64,000 nt of DNA from Hominiventricola filiformis (GTDB taxonomy: Bacteria; Bacillota; Clostridia; Lachnospirales; Lachnospiraceae): the NCBI RefSeq assembly GCF_020686965.1, contig NZ_JAJEPS010000003.1, positions 181,256 through 245,255 of the forward strand, written 5' to 3'. Both the position numbers and the translations under genes were made by a program. The stretch's first letter is position 1; each line of letters begins with the position of its first letter. Shown one piece after another: positions 43,187 to 51,605 of the stretch. A model generated the notes under the pieces. The model saw only the letters and a list, made by a program, of their open reading frames with translations, had not been told where the DNA came from and ran no database searches.

Positions 43187-44134
43187 CTAAAACAGGCTTT
43201 TTACGTATGCAAGTACCGTATCTACATCATATCCATAGAGCTTATACAACTGCTCCGGATTACCAAATCCCGGATATACCTGTGGCACACCAAAACGTTT
43301 GAATGATTTCAATGCAACTGTATGATCAGCGAGTGTATCTGCAACCGCACTGGCAAGACCATTTTTCATCAGATGATCCTCCCAGACAACAATTCTGCCG
43401 GTTTCTTCTGCTGCCTTCAGGACAATTTCCTCATCCAGAGGTTTCACTGTAAACATATCAATAACTCTTACAGAAATACCTGCTTCTTCCGCCTGATCTG
43501 CCACCTGAAGTGCATAGTCTACCATCTCACCACATGCGATAATAGAAATATCTGTTCCTTCCTTTGCAGTATATCCTTTTCCAATCTCAAATACTGCATC
43601 TGCCGGATAGATCACTCTGTTTTTCTTACCCGGGTCCATACGAATGGACATCGGGCCAGGATAAGTAAGACTCTTCTGAATAACCTGTTTCAACTGAGTT
43701 GGATCAGAAGCCGCAATAACCGTCATATTTACCAAGGAAGAATACAGTGCCATATCTTCCATTGCGTAATGGGTGGAACCTCCATTTCCTGTCAGTCCTG
43801 CATAGTTTGCAATGATTCGTACCGGAAGATTTGGATAGCATACATCAGTACGCACCTGTTCCAGTGCTCTCATGCTCATAAATGGCATCATACCGATAAT
43901 AAAAGGAATATTTCCATCATATGCCAGACCGGATGCAACACCAACGACATCCTGTTCTGCAATTCCTGTATCAATAAAGCGATCTGGATTCTGCTCTTTA
44001 AAATCCTTGCATCCCCATCCAATATCCGGAGTAAGGAGCCATACTCTTTCATCCTTTGCACCAAGTTCCGTGATAGCATCTCCAACGACGGTTCTTGCAG
44101 AATTATATTCGTCAAGTGTATAAGATTTACTCAT
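43187..44134 (-). CDS. Transketolase C-terminal subunit (split transketolase)
   Basis: The protein of about 315 residues holds the pyrimidine-binding and C-terminal domains of a two-piece transketolase. The blocks include RFIDTGIAEQDVVGVASGLA (catalytic Glu), GLTGNGGSTHYAMEDMAL and the C-terminal RVIDMFTVKPLDEEI. AAGGAG fixes the start at 44134, one base after the N-terminal subunit gene. Split forms are common in Clostridia, and some act on unusual ketoses such as sulfofructose. Placement within this catabolic operon argues for a dedicated substrate. Confidence 0.93.
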   Translation of the reverse strand: MSKSYTLDEYNSARTVVGDAITELGAKDERVWLLTPDIGWGCKDFKEQNPDRFIDTGIAEQDVVGVASGLAYDGNIPFIIGMMPFMSMRALEQVRTDVCYPNLPVRIIANYAGLTGNGGSTHYAMEDMALYSSLVNMTVIAASDPTQLKQVIQKSLTYPGPMSIRMDPGKKNRVIYPADAVFEIGKGYTAKEGTDISIIACGEMVDYALQVADQAEEAGISVRVIDMFTVKPLDEEIVLKAAEETGRIVVWEDHLMKNGLASAVADTLADHTVALKSFKRFGVPQVYPGFGNPEQLYKLYGYDVDTVLAYVKSLF

Positions 44135-44135
44135 A

Positions 44136-44999
44136 TTAAAGCTCCTTTCTCTGCTTCTCATAAGCAGCTTCCAGATCAGATAATGCCGTCTGCAGATCGT
44201 CTTTTGTCAGACTTCCACAATGCCATTTAATCTGTTTTTCCATAAAAGATACACCTTTACCTTTTACGGTATTGGAAATAATTACGGTCGGAATATCACT
44301 GCTGCTGTCCGGAATGGAATCCAGTGCTTCCACAACCTGTTTCATATCATTTCCATCTTCTACTTCTATTACATTCCAGCCAAATGCTCTCCATTTATCT
44401 GCATACGGCTCCAGTAAAATAGAATCTTCAGAGAAACTGGTCATCAGCTGTCTGTTTCGGTCAACGATACCGACCAGATTTCCCAGATGAAGTGCACGCC
44501 CCGCCATTGCTGCTTCCCATACACTTCCTTCGCAGGTCTCTCCATCACCCATCATAACAAACACGCGATGCTTCTGCCCTTTCTGTTTCGCAGATGCTGC
44601 CAGACCTACTCCAATTGGAAGTCCATGGCCAAGAGATCCAGTGGAAACATCCAGCATCGGAAGTCTGGTTTTGCAGGGATGCTGTCCAAACTTGCTTCCT
44701 ACCTCACCATAAGTAGAGCAGATTTCATCATAATCAAAAAATCCTTTTAAAGCCATCACAATATACATGCAGACAGCTCCATGTCCTTTTGAAAGAATAA
44801 ACCTGTCTCTCTCCGGGTCTCCCTGAAGTTCCGGACTGACATTCATTGTATGATGGAACAGTGTTGTAAGTACTTCCATCATAGACATATCGCCGCCCAT
44901 ATGCACATTACCGCTGTAAGAGCAGCACATTTTACAGAGATTCTGCCGAGCCTGATATGCAAGATCCATCAGACGCAATACTTCTTTTTTATCTGCCAT
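44136..44999 (-). CDS. Transketolase N-terminal subunit (split transketolase)
   Basis: The protein of about 287 residues is the thiamine-diphosphate-binding half. It has the GDGETCEGSVWEAA metal/TPP motif ending in DRN, plus His residues for substrate at SYSGNVHMGG and SKGHGAVCMY, LGHGLPIGVG and a C-terminal KGKGVSFME. The start at 44999 follows GGAGG by eight bases. It lies between a zinc dehydrogenase gene and its partner subunit. Confidence 0.94.
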   Translation of the reverse strand: MADKKEVLRLMDLAYQARQNLCKMCCSYSGNVHMGGDMSMMEVLTTLFHHTMNVSPELQGDPERDRFILSKGHGAVCMYIVMALKGFFDYDEICSTYGEVGSKFGQHPCKTRLPMLDVSTGSLGHGLPIGVGLAASAKQKGQKHRVFVMMGDGETCEGSVWEAAMAGRALHLGNLVGIVDRNRQLMTSFSEDSILLEPYADKWRAFGWNVIEVEDGNDMKQVVEALDSIPDSSSDIPTVIISNTVKGKGVSFMEKQIKWHCGSLTKDDLQTALSDLEAAYEKQRKEL

Positions 45000-45026
45000 A
45001 TTTGAAACCTCCAATTTCATCACTGA

Positions 45027-46058
45027 TTAAAAATCAATTGCAACAAAAACCTTTCCACATTGTTTGGATGCTGCCAGATCAAGTGCTTCCTGATATCTGG
45101 ATGCCGGAATCACATCTGTCACGATCTTATCGAGCGGAAGAATACCGGATTCAATGATCTGTGCAACTTTTCTCATATAATATTTTCCAAGATAACCGCC
45201 ATACACTTCAATTTCATTTTTCAGAAGTTCCGCAACCGGGAATTCCGGATGAGTGAGTTCGTCATGACCAAACTGAAGAATCTTTCCATGCGGACGGACA
45301 AGATAAATACAGTCTACCAGCATGGCCGCTACCGCTTCCACTGCCACATCGGCACCAAGACCGTCTGTTTCTTCCTTGACAATTGCCACCAGATCTTCTT
45401 CCTCCGGATTTACAACTCTCGTTGCACCAACTTCCAGAGCCAGTTTCCGACGATGCTCAATCGGCTCAGATACAATAATTTTTCTGCATCCATTCGCTTT
45501 CAGAAGTGCTATGAACATCAGACCAATCGGTCCTGCACCAAGTACTGCTGCCGTATCGCCTACGTGCACATTCAGTTTTTCCAGCGCACATCCGCAGCCT
45601 GCAAGCGGTTCTGCCACTCCCATAAATTCCGGTTTTGTCTCCGGAGCCACTTTATAACAGTACTGTTTTGGAAGAACAACATATTCAGTAAGGCCGCCAT
45701 CTGCGAATACGCCTCTGGAAATAATATTTTTACACGCTTCAGGAAGGCCTGCCAGACAGTTTTCACATTCGCCACACGGACCATGCGGATCAATGACTAC
45801 TTTATCTCCCGGCTTTACACTGGTAACGTTTTCACCAACTTCCACTACTTCTCCGCAAAATTCATGACCAAAGATAATGTCCGGCTTACACGGATGTCTC
45901 TGCGGAGTTGCAAAAATATTGACATCCGTACCACAGATAGAGCATCCATAGCTCTTGATTTTTACATCATTCTTATCTTTAATTTCCGGGATCGGACGCT
46001 CCTCATAAGCAAACTTTCCAGGTCCTTTATAAATAATTGCTTTCTGCATTTTTGCCAT
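45027..46058 (-). CDS. Zinc-dependent medium-chain dehydrogenase (polyol/threonine dehydrogenase-like)
   Basis: The 343-residue MDR enzyme has catalytic zinc ligands Cys42 and His65-Glu66 (GHE). Structural zinc Cys are at 95, 98, 101 and 109. The Rossmann motif GAGPIG is near residue 169. It resembles sorbitol, galactitol and other polyol dehydrogenases that convert a secondary alcohol to a ketone using NAD(P)+. In this operon it could make the ketose used by the transketolase. AAGGAG precedes the ATG. Confidence 0.9.
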   Translation of the reverse strand: MAKMQKAIIYKGPGKFAYEERPIPEIKDKNDVKIKSYGCSICGTDVNIFATPQRHPCKPDIIFGHEFCGEVVEVGENVTSVKPGDKVVIDPHGPCGECENCLAGLPEACKNIISRGVFADGGLTEYVVLPKQYCYKVAPETKPEFMGVAEPLAGCGCALEKLNVHVGDTAAVLGAGPIGLMFIALLKANGCRKIIVSEPIEHRRKLALEVGATRVVNPEEEDLVAIVKEETDGLGADVAVEAVAAMLVDCIYLVRPHGKILQFGHDELTHPEFPVAELLKNEIEVYGGYLGKYYMRKVAQIIESGILPLDKIVTDVIPASRYQEALDLAASKQCGKVFVAIDF

Positions 46059-46084
46059 TACGATACACTCCTTTTTCTGAGGGT

Positions 46085-46121
46085 TTCATCCCTGCCGGGT
46101 GGGTTGTCCGGCAGAGATGAA
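46085..46121. other. Intercistronic hairpin between two dehydrogenase genes
   Basis: TTCATC.CTGCCGG pairs with CCGGCAG.GATGAA around a 9-base loop. No T-run follows on the minus strand, so it is more likely an mRNA processing or stability element than a terminator. Confidence 0.5.
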
Positions 46122-46127
46122 TGAGTA

Positions 46128-47264
46128 TTAATCCAGTTCAACCCATTTAGAGTTGTTCTGAGCACTCTCAATTACTGCATAGTAGAATTTCACACCGCTT
46201 ACACCGGTATCTACTCCCGGAAAGTCCAGATCTTCCTCGGTCGGGGTCTCGCCTGCTTTTACTTTCAGGATTGTGTTGATTACACTGCGGTATACATTGG
46301 CAATTGCAATGTAATATCCTTCCGGATGTCCGAACGGTACGCGTGCCAGATTTCCAGCCGGAACATCAATTCCATCACCGGCACGGCAGAGGATCTGCGC
46401 AGCCTCTCCGGCACGAGCGAAACGAACCTCATCCGGTCTGGTCTGATGCCACTCCAGAGATCCTTTTGTTCCATAAATACGGAGGTTAATCTCATTCGGA
46501 GATCCGCATGCTACCTGAGAGAACCAGTATGCACCATGTGCACCATTCTCATATTCCAGAATAATATTGTCATTAAGATCCAGTTTCTTTCCAAATGTAT
46601 CTGCGGTTGCCAGCAGTCTCTTTACTTTCAGACCGGTTACATAATTTACCAGATGCTCTACATGAGTACCATCATCTGCACAGGTGTTGGAAATTCCGGA
46701 ATATTTCGGATCGGTACGCCAGATTCGTGCATTCACCTGCTCTTTCTCGCTGAGCAGCGGCAGGAAGCATCCTTCCATGTAATCCGCATTGATGGAAATA
46801 ATCTCACCGATATCACCGCGAGCAATCATCTGTTTCATCACTTTACACATTACATATCCTGAATAACAGTAATCTACTGCGAAAATCAGGTTTTTCTCTT
46901 TTGCGATACGCTCCAGTTCTTCTGCTTCTTCAATCTTCAGAGTCAGCGGTTTCTCACATACTACATTGATTCCATGCTCCAGGAAGGTTTTTGCAGCTGA
47001 ATAATGTACAAAGTTCGGAGTACAGATCGATACAAAATCAATTTTTCCTGCTTCTGCTTCTGCCATCTTCTCTGCATCGTAATATACACGTGACGGATCT
47101 ACGTGATAAGCCGCCGCACACTCATCATTCAGTTCATCAATTGCGGAGAAGCATCCGCATACCAGCTCTGCTCTCGGGTCCAGCGCAAGTGCTTTTCTGT
47201 GGCACTCACCAATTAATGCTTTTAAGTCTCCACCAACCATTCCGTATTTTAAAGTTTCTGCCAT
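46128..47264 (-). CDS. Gfo/Idh/MocA-family sugar oxidoreductase
   Basis: The 378-residue NAD(P)-dependent dehydrogenase has an N-terminal Rossmann domain (YGMVGGD variant of the usual GxGxxG), FVSICTPNFVHY, and the family catalytic block VCEKPLT near residue 107. The C-terminal alpha/beta domain follows, with DDGTHVEHLVNYVTG containing the catalytic Asp/His pair. Relatives oxidise sugars, inositols or anhydrosugars, often at C3, sometimes ahead of a TIM-barrel isomerase as here. Substrate unknown. Confidence 0.9.
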   Translation of the reverse strand: MAETLKYGMVGGDLKALIGECHRKALALDPRAELVCGCFSAIDELNDECAAAYHVDPSRVYYDAEKMAEAEAGKIDFVSICTPNFVHYSAAKTFLEHGINVVCEKPLTLKIEEAEELERIAKEKNLIFAVDYCYSGYVMCKVMKQMIARGDIGEIISINADYMEGCFLPLLSEKEQVNARIWRTDPKYSGISNTCADDGTHVEHLVNYVTGLKVKRLLATADTFGKKLDLNDNIILEYENGAHGAYWFSQVACGSPNEINLRIYGTKGSLEWHQTRPDEVRFARAGEAAQILCRAGDGIDVPAGNLARVPFGHPEGYYIAIANVYRSVINTILKVKAGETPTEEDLDFPGVDTGVSGVKFYYAVIESAQNNSKWVELD

Positions 47265-47278
47265 GATTAAATTCCTCC

Positions 47279-48082
47279 TTATAATCCCTTATTTAAGTTT
47301 TTCAAAAAATCTTTCACTGCCGGCATTCCTTTTTCTGTTTCTGCTGCCGGAAAATATTCCATACATACAGTTCCTTCAAACTCACTGTTCTGTATCTGCT
47401 CTGCCAGATAATCCAGGTTAATCTCACCTGTTCCAGGTTCATGACGGTCAGGTGCATCTGCAATATGGATATAATGTACAATATCCAAATTAGTCAGAAG
47501 GTTATTCAACAGATTTCCATGCATCATCTGCATGTGAAACACATCACACAGCAGCTGCACATGAGAACTTCCCACTGCCCGGACAATTGCTGCTCCCTGA
47601 CTGGTATCTGTCACTGACATGCCTGCATCGGTACCTTTATTCGCAAGAGGTTCTAGAAGAACTGTCATATGATGTTCTTCTAATATCGGCACTAACATGG
47701 TCAATGTTGCAGCAACATTTGCAATCATCGCATCCTGGCTGTACTGTTTTCTGAAATCTGCACAGCCATTGGAAGTAAAGTGATTCGGGAAAAGAATCAG
47801 TGTATCACAGTCCAATTTTTTTGCTGCTTCAATACTTTTCTGAACCCAGTCCATATATTCCGTCCGATGAGTCACATCGCAAAGTGACCATTCTTTAGTT
47901 CCACTGAATGCCCTGATTTTTGCACCTGTCTCTTCACAGGTCCTTCTGACTTCTTCCAGATCAAGCTGATCCCAGCCCCAGAATTCTACTTCTTTAAATC
48001 CTTCAGCCGATACCTTTCGAATTTTTTCGCAAAGTGTCGCCCCCGGATATAAAGGCTCTAGATTAATTGCCTGACTTATCAT
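47279..48082 (-). CDS. Sugar phosphate isomerase/epimerase (xylose-isomerase-like TIM barrel)
   Basis: The 267-residue AP-endonuclease-2/xylose-isomerase-like barrel has VEFWGWDQ, LILFPNHFTSNG, VLLEPLANKGTDAG, LLCDVFHMQMMHG and HIADAPDRHEPGTGEINL. These blocks supply the usual Glu/Asp/His/Glu metal ligands. Members include hydroxypyruvate isomerase, tagatose 3-epimerase and inosose dehydratase. Together with the Gfo/Idh/MocA enzyme downstream it likely isomerises or epimerises an oxidised sugar. AAGGAG fixes the start. Confidence 0.87.
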   Translation of the reverse strand: MISQAINLEPLYPGATLCEKIRKVSAEGFKEVEFWGWDQLDLEEVRRTCEETGAKIRAFSGTKEWSLCDVTHRTEYMDWVQKSIEAAKKLDCDTLILFPNHFTSNGCADFRKQYSQDAMIANVAATLTMLVPILEEHHMTVLLEPLANKGTDAGMSVTDTSQGAAIVRAVGSSHVQLLCDVFHMQMMHGNLLNNLLTNLDIVHYIHIADAPDRHEPGTGEINLDYLAEQIQNSEFEGTVCMEYFPAAETEKGMPAVKDFLKNLNKGL

Positions 48083-48095
48083 GTTCCATATCTCC

Positions 48096-49490
48096 TTATA
48101 AAATTCCCTGCCGGTCTCTCTCTGCCAGATCTGCCATTACCTGCGGATAAATCTTATCCAGTTTATACAGCAGACAAAGTACAATGATAATAACCGAGAA
48201 GAAAATCGGTCCATACATGCAGATCAGTTTAATCATCTTCATAACTTCTTCAGACTGTGTTGCAAGAAGTCCGTTATATCCAACAGAAGTCATCAGAAGA
48301 CCAATTCCTGCTGAAGAAAGTCCTCCGCCGATTTTTGATCCTACAGATGCTGCAGAGAAAATCATGCCATCCTGCCGCACATGAGTTTTCCACTGTCCGA
48401 ACTCTGCAGAATCCGCAATCATCGGAAATACGCAGGCCCAGAGCGGTGCAACTCCGATACCTCTTAATACCGCACTGACAACAGCTACCGTTACACTTAC
48501 CGGACTTGTCATCCAGACAATCTGTGCTGCTATCACCAGAAAAATTCCATACATTGTCAGATTTCGTTTTCCGAATTTCGGTATCAGCTTCGGAACGATC
48601 AGTACAACTACGCACTGTGCAATCAGTTCCGCTGCATAGATCAGACTGTAAAGATCCTGATTATGTAATACATATTTGCAATAGTAAGTTGCAATCGTAC
48701 CGGATACTGTACTCATCATTACCATGAATCCCCAGAGTCCAAGACAGATAGCCCAGTATTGATTGGAAAACAGTGCCTTCAGGCTCTTTCCTACCGGTAT
48801 TTTTTCTTTTTCTGCCGCTTCTACAACAACTCTTTCTTCAATGTTGAAGAAACAGATCAGAAGAAGAATCAGTGCAATCACTGCGAAAATTACAGCTGTG
48901 ATAATCCATGCACGCTGATCATTACCAAACATGGTAACCATCGGAAGCGTTGCTACCGTAACAACCATTTTTCCTCCAGGTCCGCAGAAGATACGGATTG
49001 CCTGAGTAGATGCTCTCGACTGACCATCTCTGGTAATCAGAGATGCCATCGTAGAGTACGGAAGATTCAATGCAGTGTACACAATGGTGTTTACCAGATT
49101 GTACGTTACAAAAATGTAAATTGCCTGAACCATGTTACTTGCATTCGCCGGTATCAGGAACAGCAGTACAAATGTGACTGCGTAGGGCACAGACATCCAC
49201 AGAATCCATGGTCTTGCTTTTCCCCATTTGGATTTTGTACGGTCTGTAATAAATCCCATAATCAGATCTGATACTCCGTCAAACACTCTTGTAATCAGGA
49301 AGACCATACCGACTGTCAGTGGATTTACCCCCACATAATCAGTATAGAAAAATGTAAGCAGCGTACTGCAAAGTCCATAGACCACATTACAGGCCGAATC
49401 CCCCAGGCCGTAACAGATCTGCTCTCTAAGGCTTACTTTTTCATACTCCTTTGCATGACGTTGTTCGTAAGTCATTTCCGTGTTTTCCAT
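48096..49490 (-). CDS. GPH-family sugar/glycoside:cation symporter
   Basis: The protein of about 464 residues has twelve helices. The GPH (melibiose permease) signature appears near the N-terminus (YGLGDSACNVVYGLCSTLLTFFYTDYVG, then FDGVSDLIMGFITDRTKSKWGKARPWIL). The central loop follows NIEERVVVEAAEKEK. These carriers import glycosides, uronides or pentosides with Na+ or H+. It is the first gene of the operon, and the start at 49490 follows AAGGAG by eight bases. The imported compound is presumably the substrate of the dehydrogenases behind it. Confidence 0.92.
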   Translation of the reverse strand: MENTEMTYEQRHAKEYEKVSLREQICYGLGDSACNVVYGLCSTLLTFFYTDYVGVNPLTVGMVFLITRVFDGVSDLIMGFITDRTKSKWGKARPWILWMSVPYAVTFVLLFLIPANASNMVQAIYIFVTYNLVNTIVYTALNLPYSTMASLITRDGQSRASTQAIRIFCGPGGKMVVTVATLPMVTMFGNDQRAWIITAVIFAVIALILLLICFFNIEERVVVEAAEKEKIPVGKSLKALFSNQYWAICLGLWGFMVMMSTVSGTIATYYCKYVLHNQDLYSLIYAAELIAQCVVVLIVPKLIPKFGKRNLTMYGIFLVIAAQIVWMTSPVSVTVAVVSAVLRGIGVAPLWACVFPMIADSAEFGQWKTHVRQDGMIFSAASVGSKIGGGLSSAGIGLLMTSVGYNGLLATQSEEVMKMIKLICMYGPIFFSVIIIVLCLLYKLDKIYPQVMADLAERDRQGIL

Positions 49491-49592
49491 TTCCACTCTC
49501 CTTTCATTTGTCAGAATTGCCACATCAGGAAATGCTTTTTGCGTTTTGCCTTTATGCAGTTGTTTTAATTTTTTTGCTTTTACGAAAAGTTT

Positions 49593-49703
49593 TTTGTCGA
49601 CAAATCACTATAGTTATGTTATAGTCCATTTTAGATTATTTAACAGTAATATTTGCATCAAAATAATATAAAAATAGTCCCAGCCCTTTGAAATTATTTT
49701 GAT
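49593..49703. promoter_or_regulatory. Divergent control region of the catabolic operon and AraC gene
   Basis: The region holds a perfect palindrome TTTGTCGACAAA (49593-49604) next to a minus-strand TATAGT -10 (49607-49612) for the operon. Nearer the AraC gene is an 11-bp inverted pair ATCAAAATAAT (49657-49667) and ATTATTTTGAT (49693-49703). Both are good candidates for operator sites, the palindrome for the operon and the pair for autoregulation or an RNA hairpin. Confidence 0.5.
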
Positions 49704-49727
49704 ATAACTATTCATTGGAGGAAATTT

Positions 49728-50615
49728 ATGGAGAATACTGCATCTGCCATGGCATCCATGGAAAAACTGGATCATTCCAATCAGGCTTTTCCAGTTTCTG
49801 AATTTATTGATGAATATGATGCTTCTTCAGGAGGAATCTATCCCAGTCACTGGCATCAGGAAATGGAGCTTCAGATCATTCTGTCCGGCAGTGCCCGATA
49901 TACGGTAAATGGAGAAAACTATGTCGTTAAAGAAGGAAACGCTCTCTACATTGCTCCGAATGCCATTCACCAGTCCAGTTCGCTGGAACCTGGTACCGTT
50001 GGATATAATCTGGTCATCCTTCCTGTCCTGTTCACACGAATTCTGAAAAACATTCACTGTGAACAGTACTCTCTTCCTCTGACCATGCTGCAGCCAAGTG
50101 CTTTTCTGATTTCACCGGATTCAAAAACAGGATTCAGCATTCTGGAAACCATGCGCCGCATGTACTATACGGAAAGTTCCAATCATGCATATGAATTATT
50201 TCTTCTTCAGAACCTGCTTGGCATCTGGCGCAGTCTTCTTGCCCTTTTTCCAAAGCCCGCTTCAGATACTGCTGACAGTCCAAAACTTCTGAAAGAAAGC
50301 CGTATGAGAGATATGCTGGATTACATTCATGAGAACTTTTCCCAGCCCATTACCATATCACAGATTGCAGCCAGTGCCAGCATCAGCAGAAGTGAATGTT
50401 TCCGCTGTTTTTCTGATATGTCACATATTACTCCTATGGAATATCTGAATCAGTATCGCATGTTTGAAGCGACCAGACAACTGACCACCACCAGTGATCC
50501 GATTACCGATATCTGTTATGCTGTGGGATTTAACTCAACCAGTTATTTTTCAAAAGAATTTAAGAAGATTTATCAGATGACGCCCCGGGAATACCGGGCA
50601 TCAAAGAAAGTTTAA
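49728..50615 (+). CDS. AraC-family transcriptional regulator with cupin sensor
   Basis: The 295-residue protein has an N-terminal cupin (HWHQEMELQIILSGSARYTVNGENYVVKEGNALYIAPNAIH) that usually binds a sugar. The C-terminal double helix-turn-helix (ITISQIAASASISRSECFRCFSDMSHITPMEYLNQYRM ... DICYAVGFNSTSYFSKEFKKIYQMTPREYR) binds DNA. It is transcribed divergently from the GPH operon and is its likely activator, responding to the imported substrate. AGGAGG-like TGGAGG lies seven bases before the ATG. Confidence 0.93.
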   Translation: MENTASAMASMEKLDHSNQAFPVSEFIDEYDASSGGIYPSHWHQEMELQIILSGSARYTVNGENYVVKEGNALYIAPNAIHQSSSLEPGTVGYNLVILPVLFTRILKNIHCEQYSLPLTMLQPSAFLISPDSKTGFSILETMRRMYYTESSNHAYELFLLQNLLGIWRSLLALFPKPASDTADSPKLLKESRMRDMLDYIHENFSQPITISQIAASASISRSECFRCFSDMSHITPMEYLNQYRMFEATRQLTTTSDPITDICYAVGFNSTSYFSKEFKKIYQMTPREYRASKKV

Positions 50616-50672
50616 AAAACTCCCGTTACCATCAGACCAGACTGTCTGTGCAGTAACGGGAGTTCTTCTTTT
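50613..50672. terminator. Bidirectional terminator between araC-type and LysR genes
   Basis: A perfect 12-bp stem (50618-50629 with 50653-50664) has a 23-base loop, an A-run on one side and CTTCTTTTATTTT on the other. It ends both convergent genes. Confidence 0.85.
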
Positions 50673-51579
50673 ATTTTAAATGTTCTTTCACATATTCCAC
50701 AAACTTCACTGCTTCCTCCGGCAGATCACCGCGAAGCCGTTTTACATAACCGAAGGTAATACTGTCTTTCATGCCCTGAATGGGAATTGCATGAATATCC
50801 CCCTGCCCGGTCAAAATGTCCGGGAACAGGCCGCTGCTGACATTGACAAGCGCGGTCGTGCGAAGCATATGGGTCAAAAGACTTCGGTTATTGGTCACCA
50901 CAACCTGTCCTTGATTCTGATAGTAAAGCGAGTCCATACCGCCTTCCATCAGGTGCATTTCCGGCATGACATAGGCATTCTGGCTCTGCACATACTGCAG
51001 AGTTCGAAGATCCCTCTCGGTCACAATTTCTGCATGATAAAGTGGATTTTTCGGACCCACATAGAGAAATGGCTCTGTCTGGCAGATAGCAGTAAATTTC
51101 AGGTGTTTCCGTTCGATCATCTGCAGATAAGAGGTCATCCGCCGCTGATCTGCATAGAAGAATCCCACATCGATCGTATGGTGGTGAAGCGCCGGGAACA
51201 GCTCTTCCACCGTGCTGTCCTGATACCAGACCTTCAGCCCGTCTTCCAGGTGCATCTCACAGTAACAGCCTGCCAGTGCGGCAAACCGGTCTCCTGCAGT
51301 TGAAGCCACACGAAGGACTCTGTCCTCTTCTTCCTCTACTGCATGAATCTTAGCCGCATCTATCAGCATATTGCAGGCATATTCATAGATCTTCTTCCCG
51401 GCTTCTGTCGCTTCCACACCTCTCGATTTTCGTTCCAGAAGCTGTACATCCAGTTCCATTTCCAGTGCCTTAATGGATTTACTGATATGCGGCTGTGTCG
51501 TATAAAGCATCTCTGCCGCTTTTTTAAAGCTTCCGCTCTCCACACTGACCACAAAATACTGCAACTGTTTCAGATCCAT
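50671..51579 (-). CDS. LysR-family transcriptional regulator 1
   Basis: The protein of about 302 residues has an N-terminal winged helix (KQLQYFVVSVESGSFKKAAEMLYTTQPHISKSIKALE) and a LysR effector domain. Its start at 51579 lies 26 bases after the MATE 3 stop on the same strand, so it may be the last gene of the cobalamin-riboswitch operon. It is a paralogue of the LysR protein at 59966-60880, with the same LYTTQP recognition helix. The two therefore may recognise related sites. Effector unknown. Confidence 0.92.
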   Translation of the reverse strand: MDLKQLQYFVVSVESGSFKKAAEMLYTTQPHISKSIKALEMELDVQLLERKSRGVEATEAGKKIYEYACNMLIDAAKIHAVEEEEDRVLRVASTAGDRFAALAGCYCEMHLEDGLKVWYQDSTVEELFPALHHHTIDVGFFYADQRRMTSYLQMIERKHLKFTAICQTEPFLYVGPKNPLYHAEIVTERDLRTLQYVQSQNAYVMPEMHLMEGGMDSLYYQNQGQVVVTNNRSLLTHMLRTTALVNVSSGLFPDILTGQGDIHAIPIQGMKDSITFGYVKRLRGDLPEEAVKFVEYVKEHLK

Positions 51580-51605
51580 GATTACCCCACCTTTCAGCAA
51601 TTCTG

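Noticed and set aside
46085..46121. Box CCCACCCGGC identical in part to the C-rich promoter box
   Set aside because: It is one arm of an intercistronic hairpin inside an operon and no TTGTGA-like -35 follows, so it is not counted as a fifth regulatory site.
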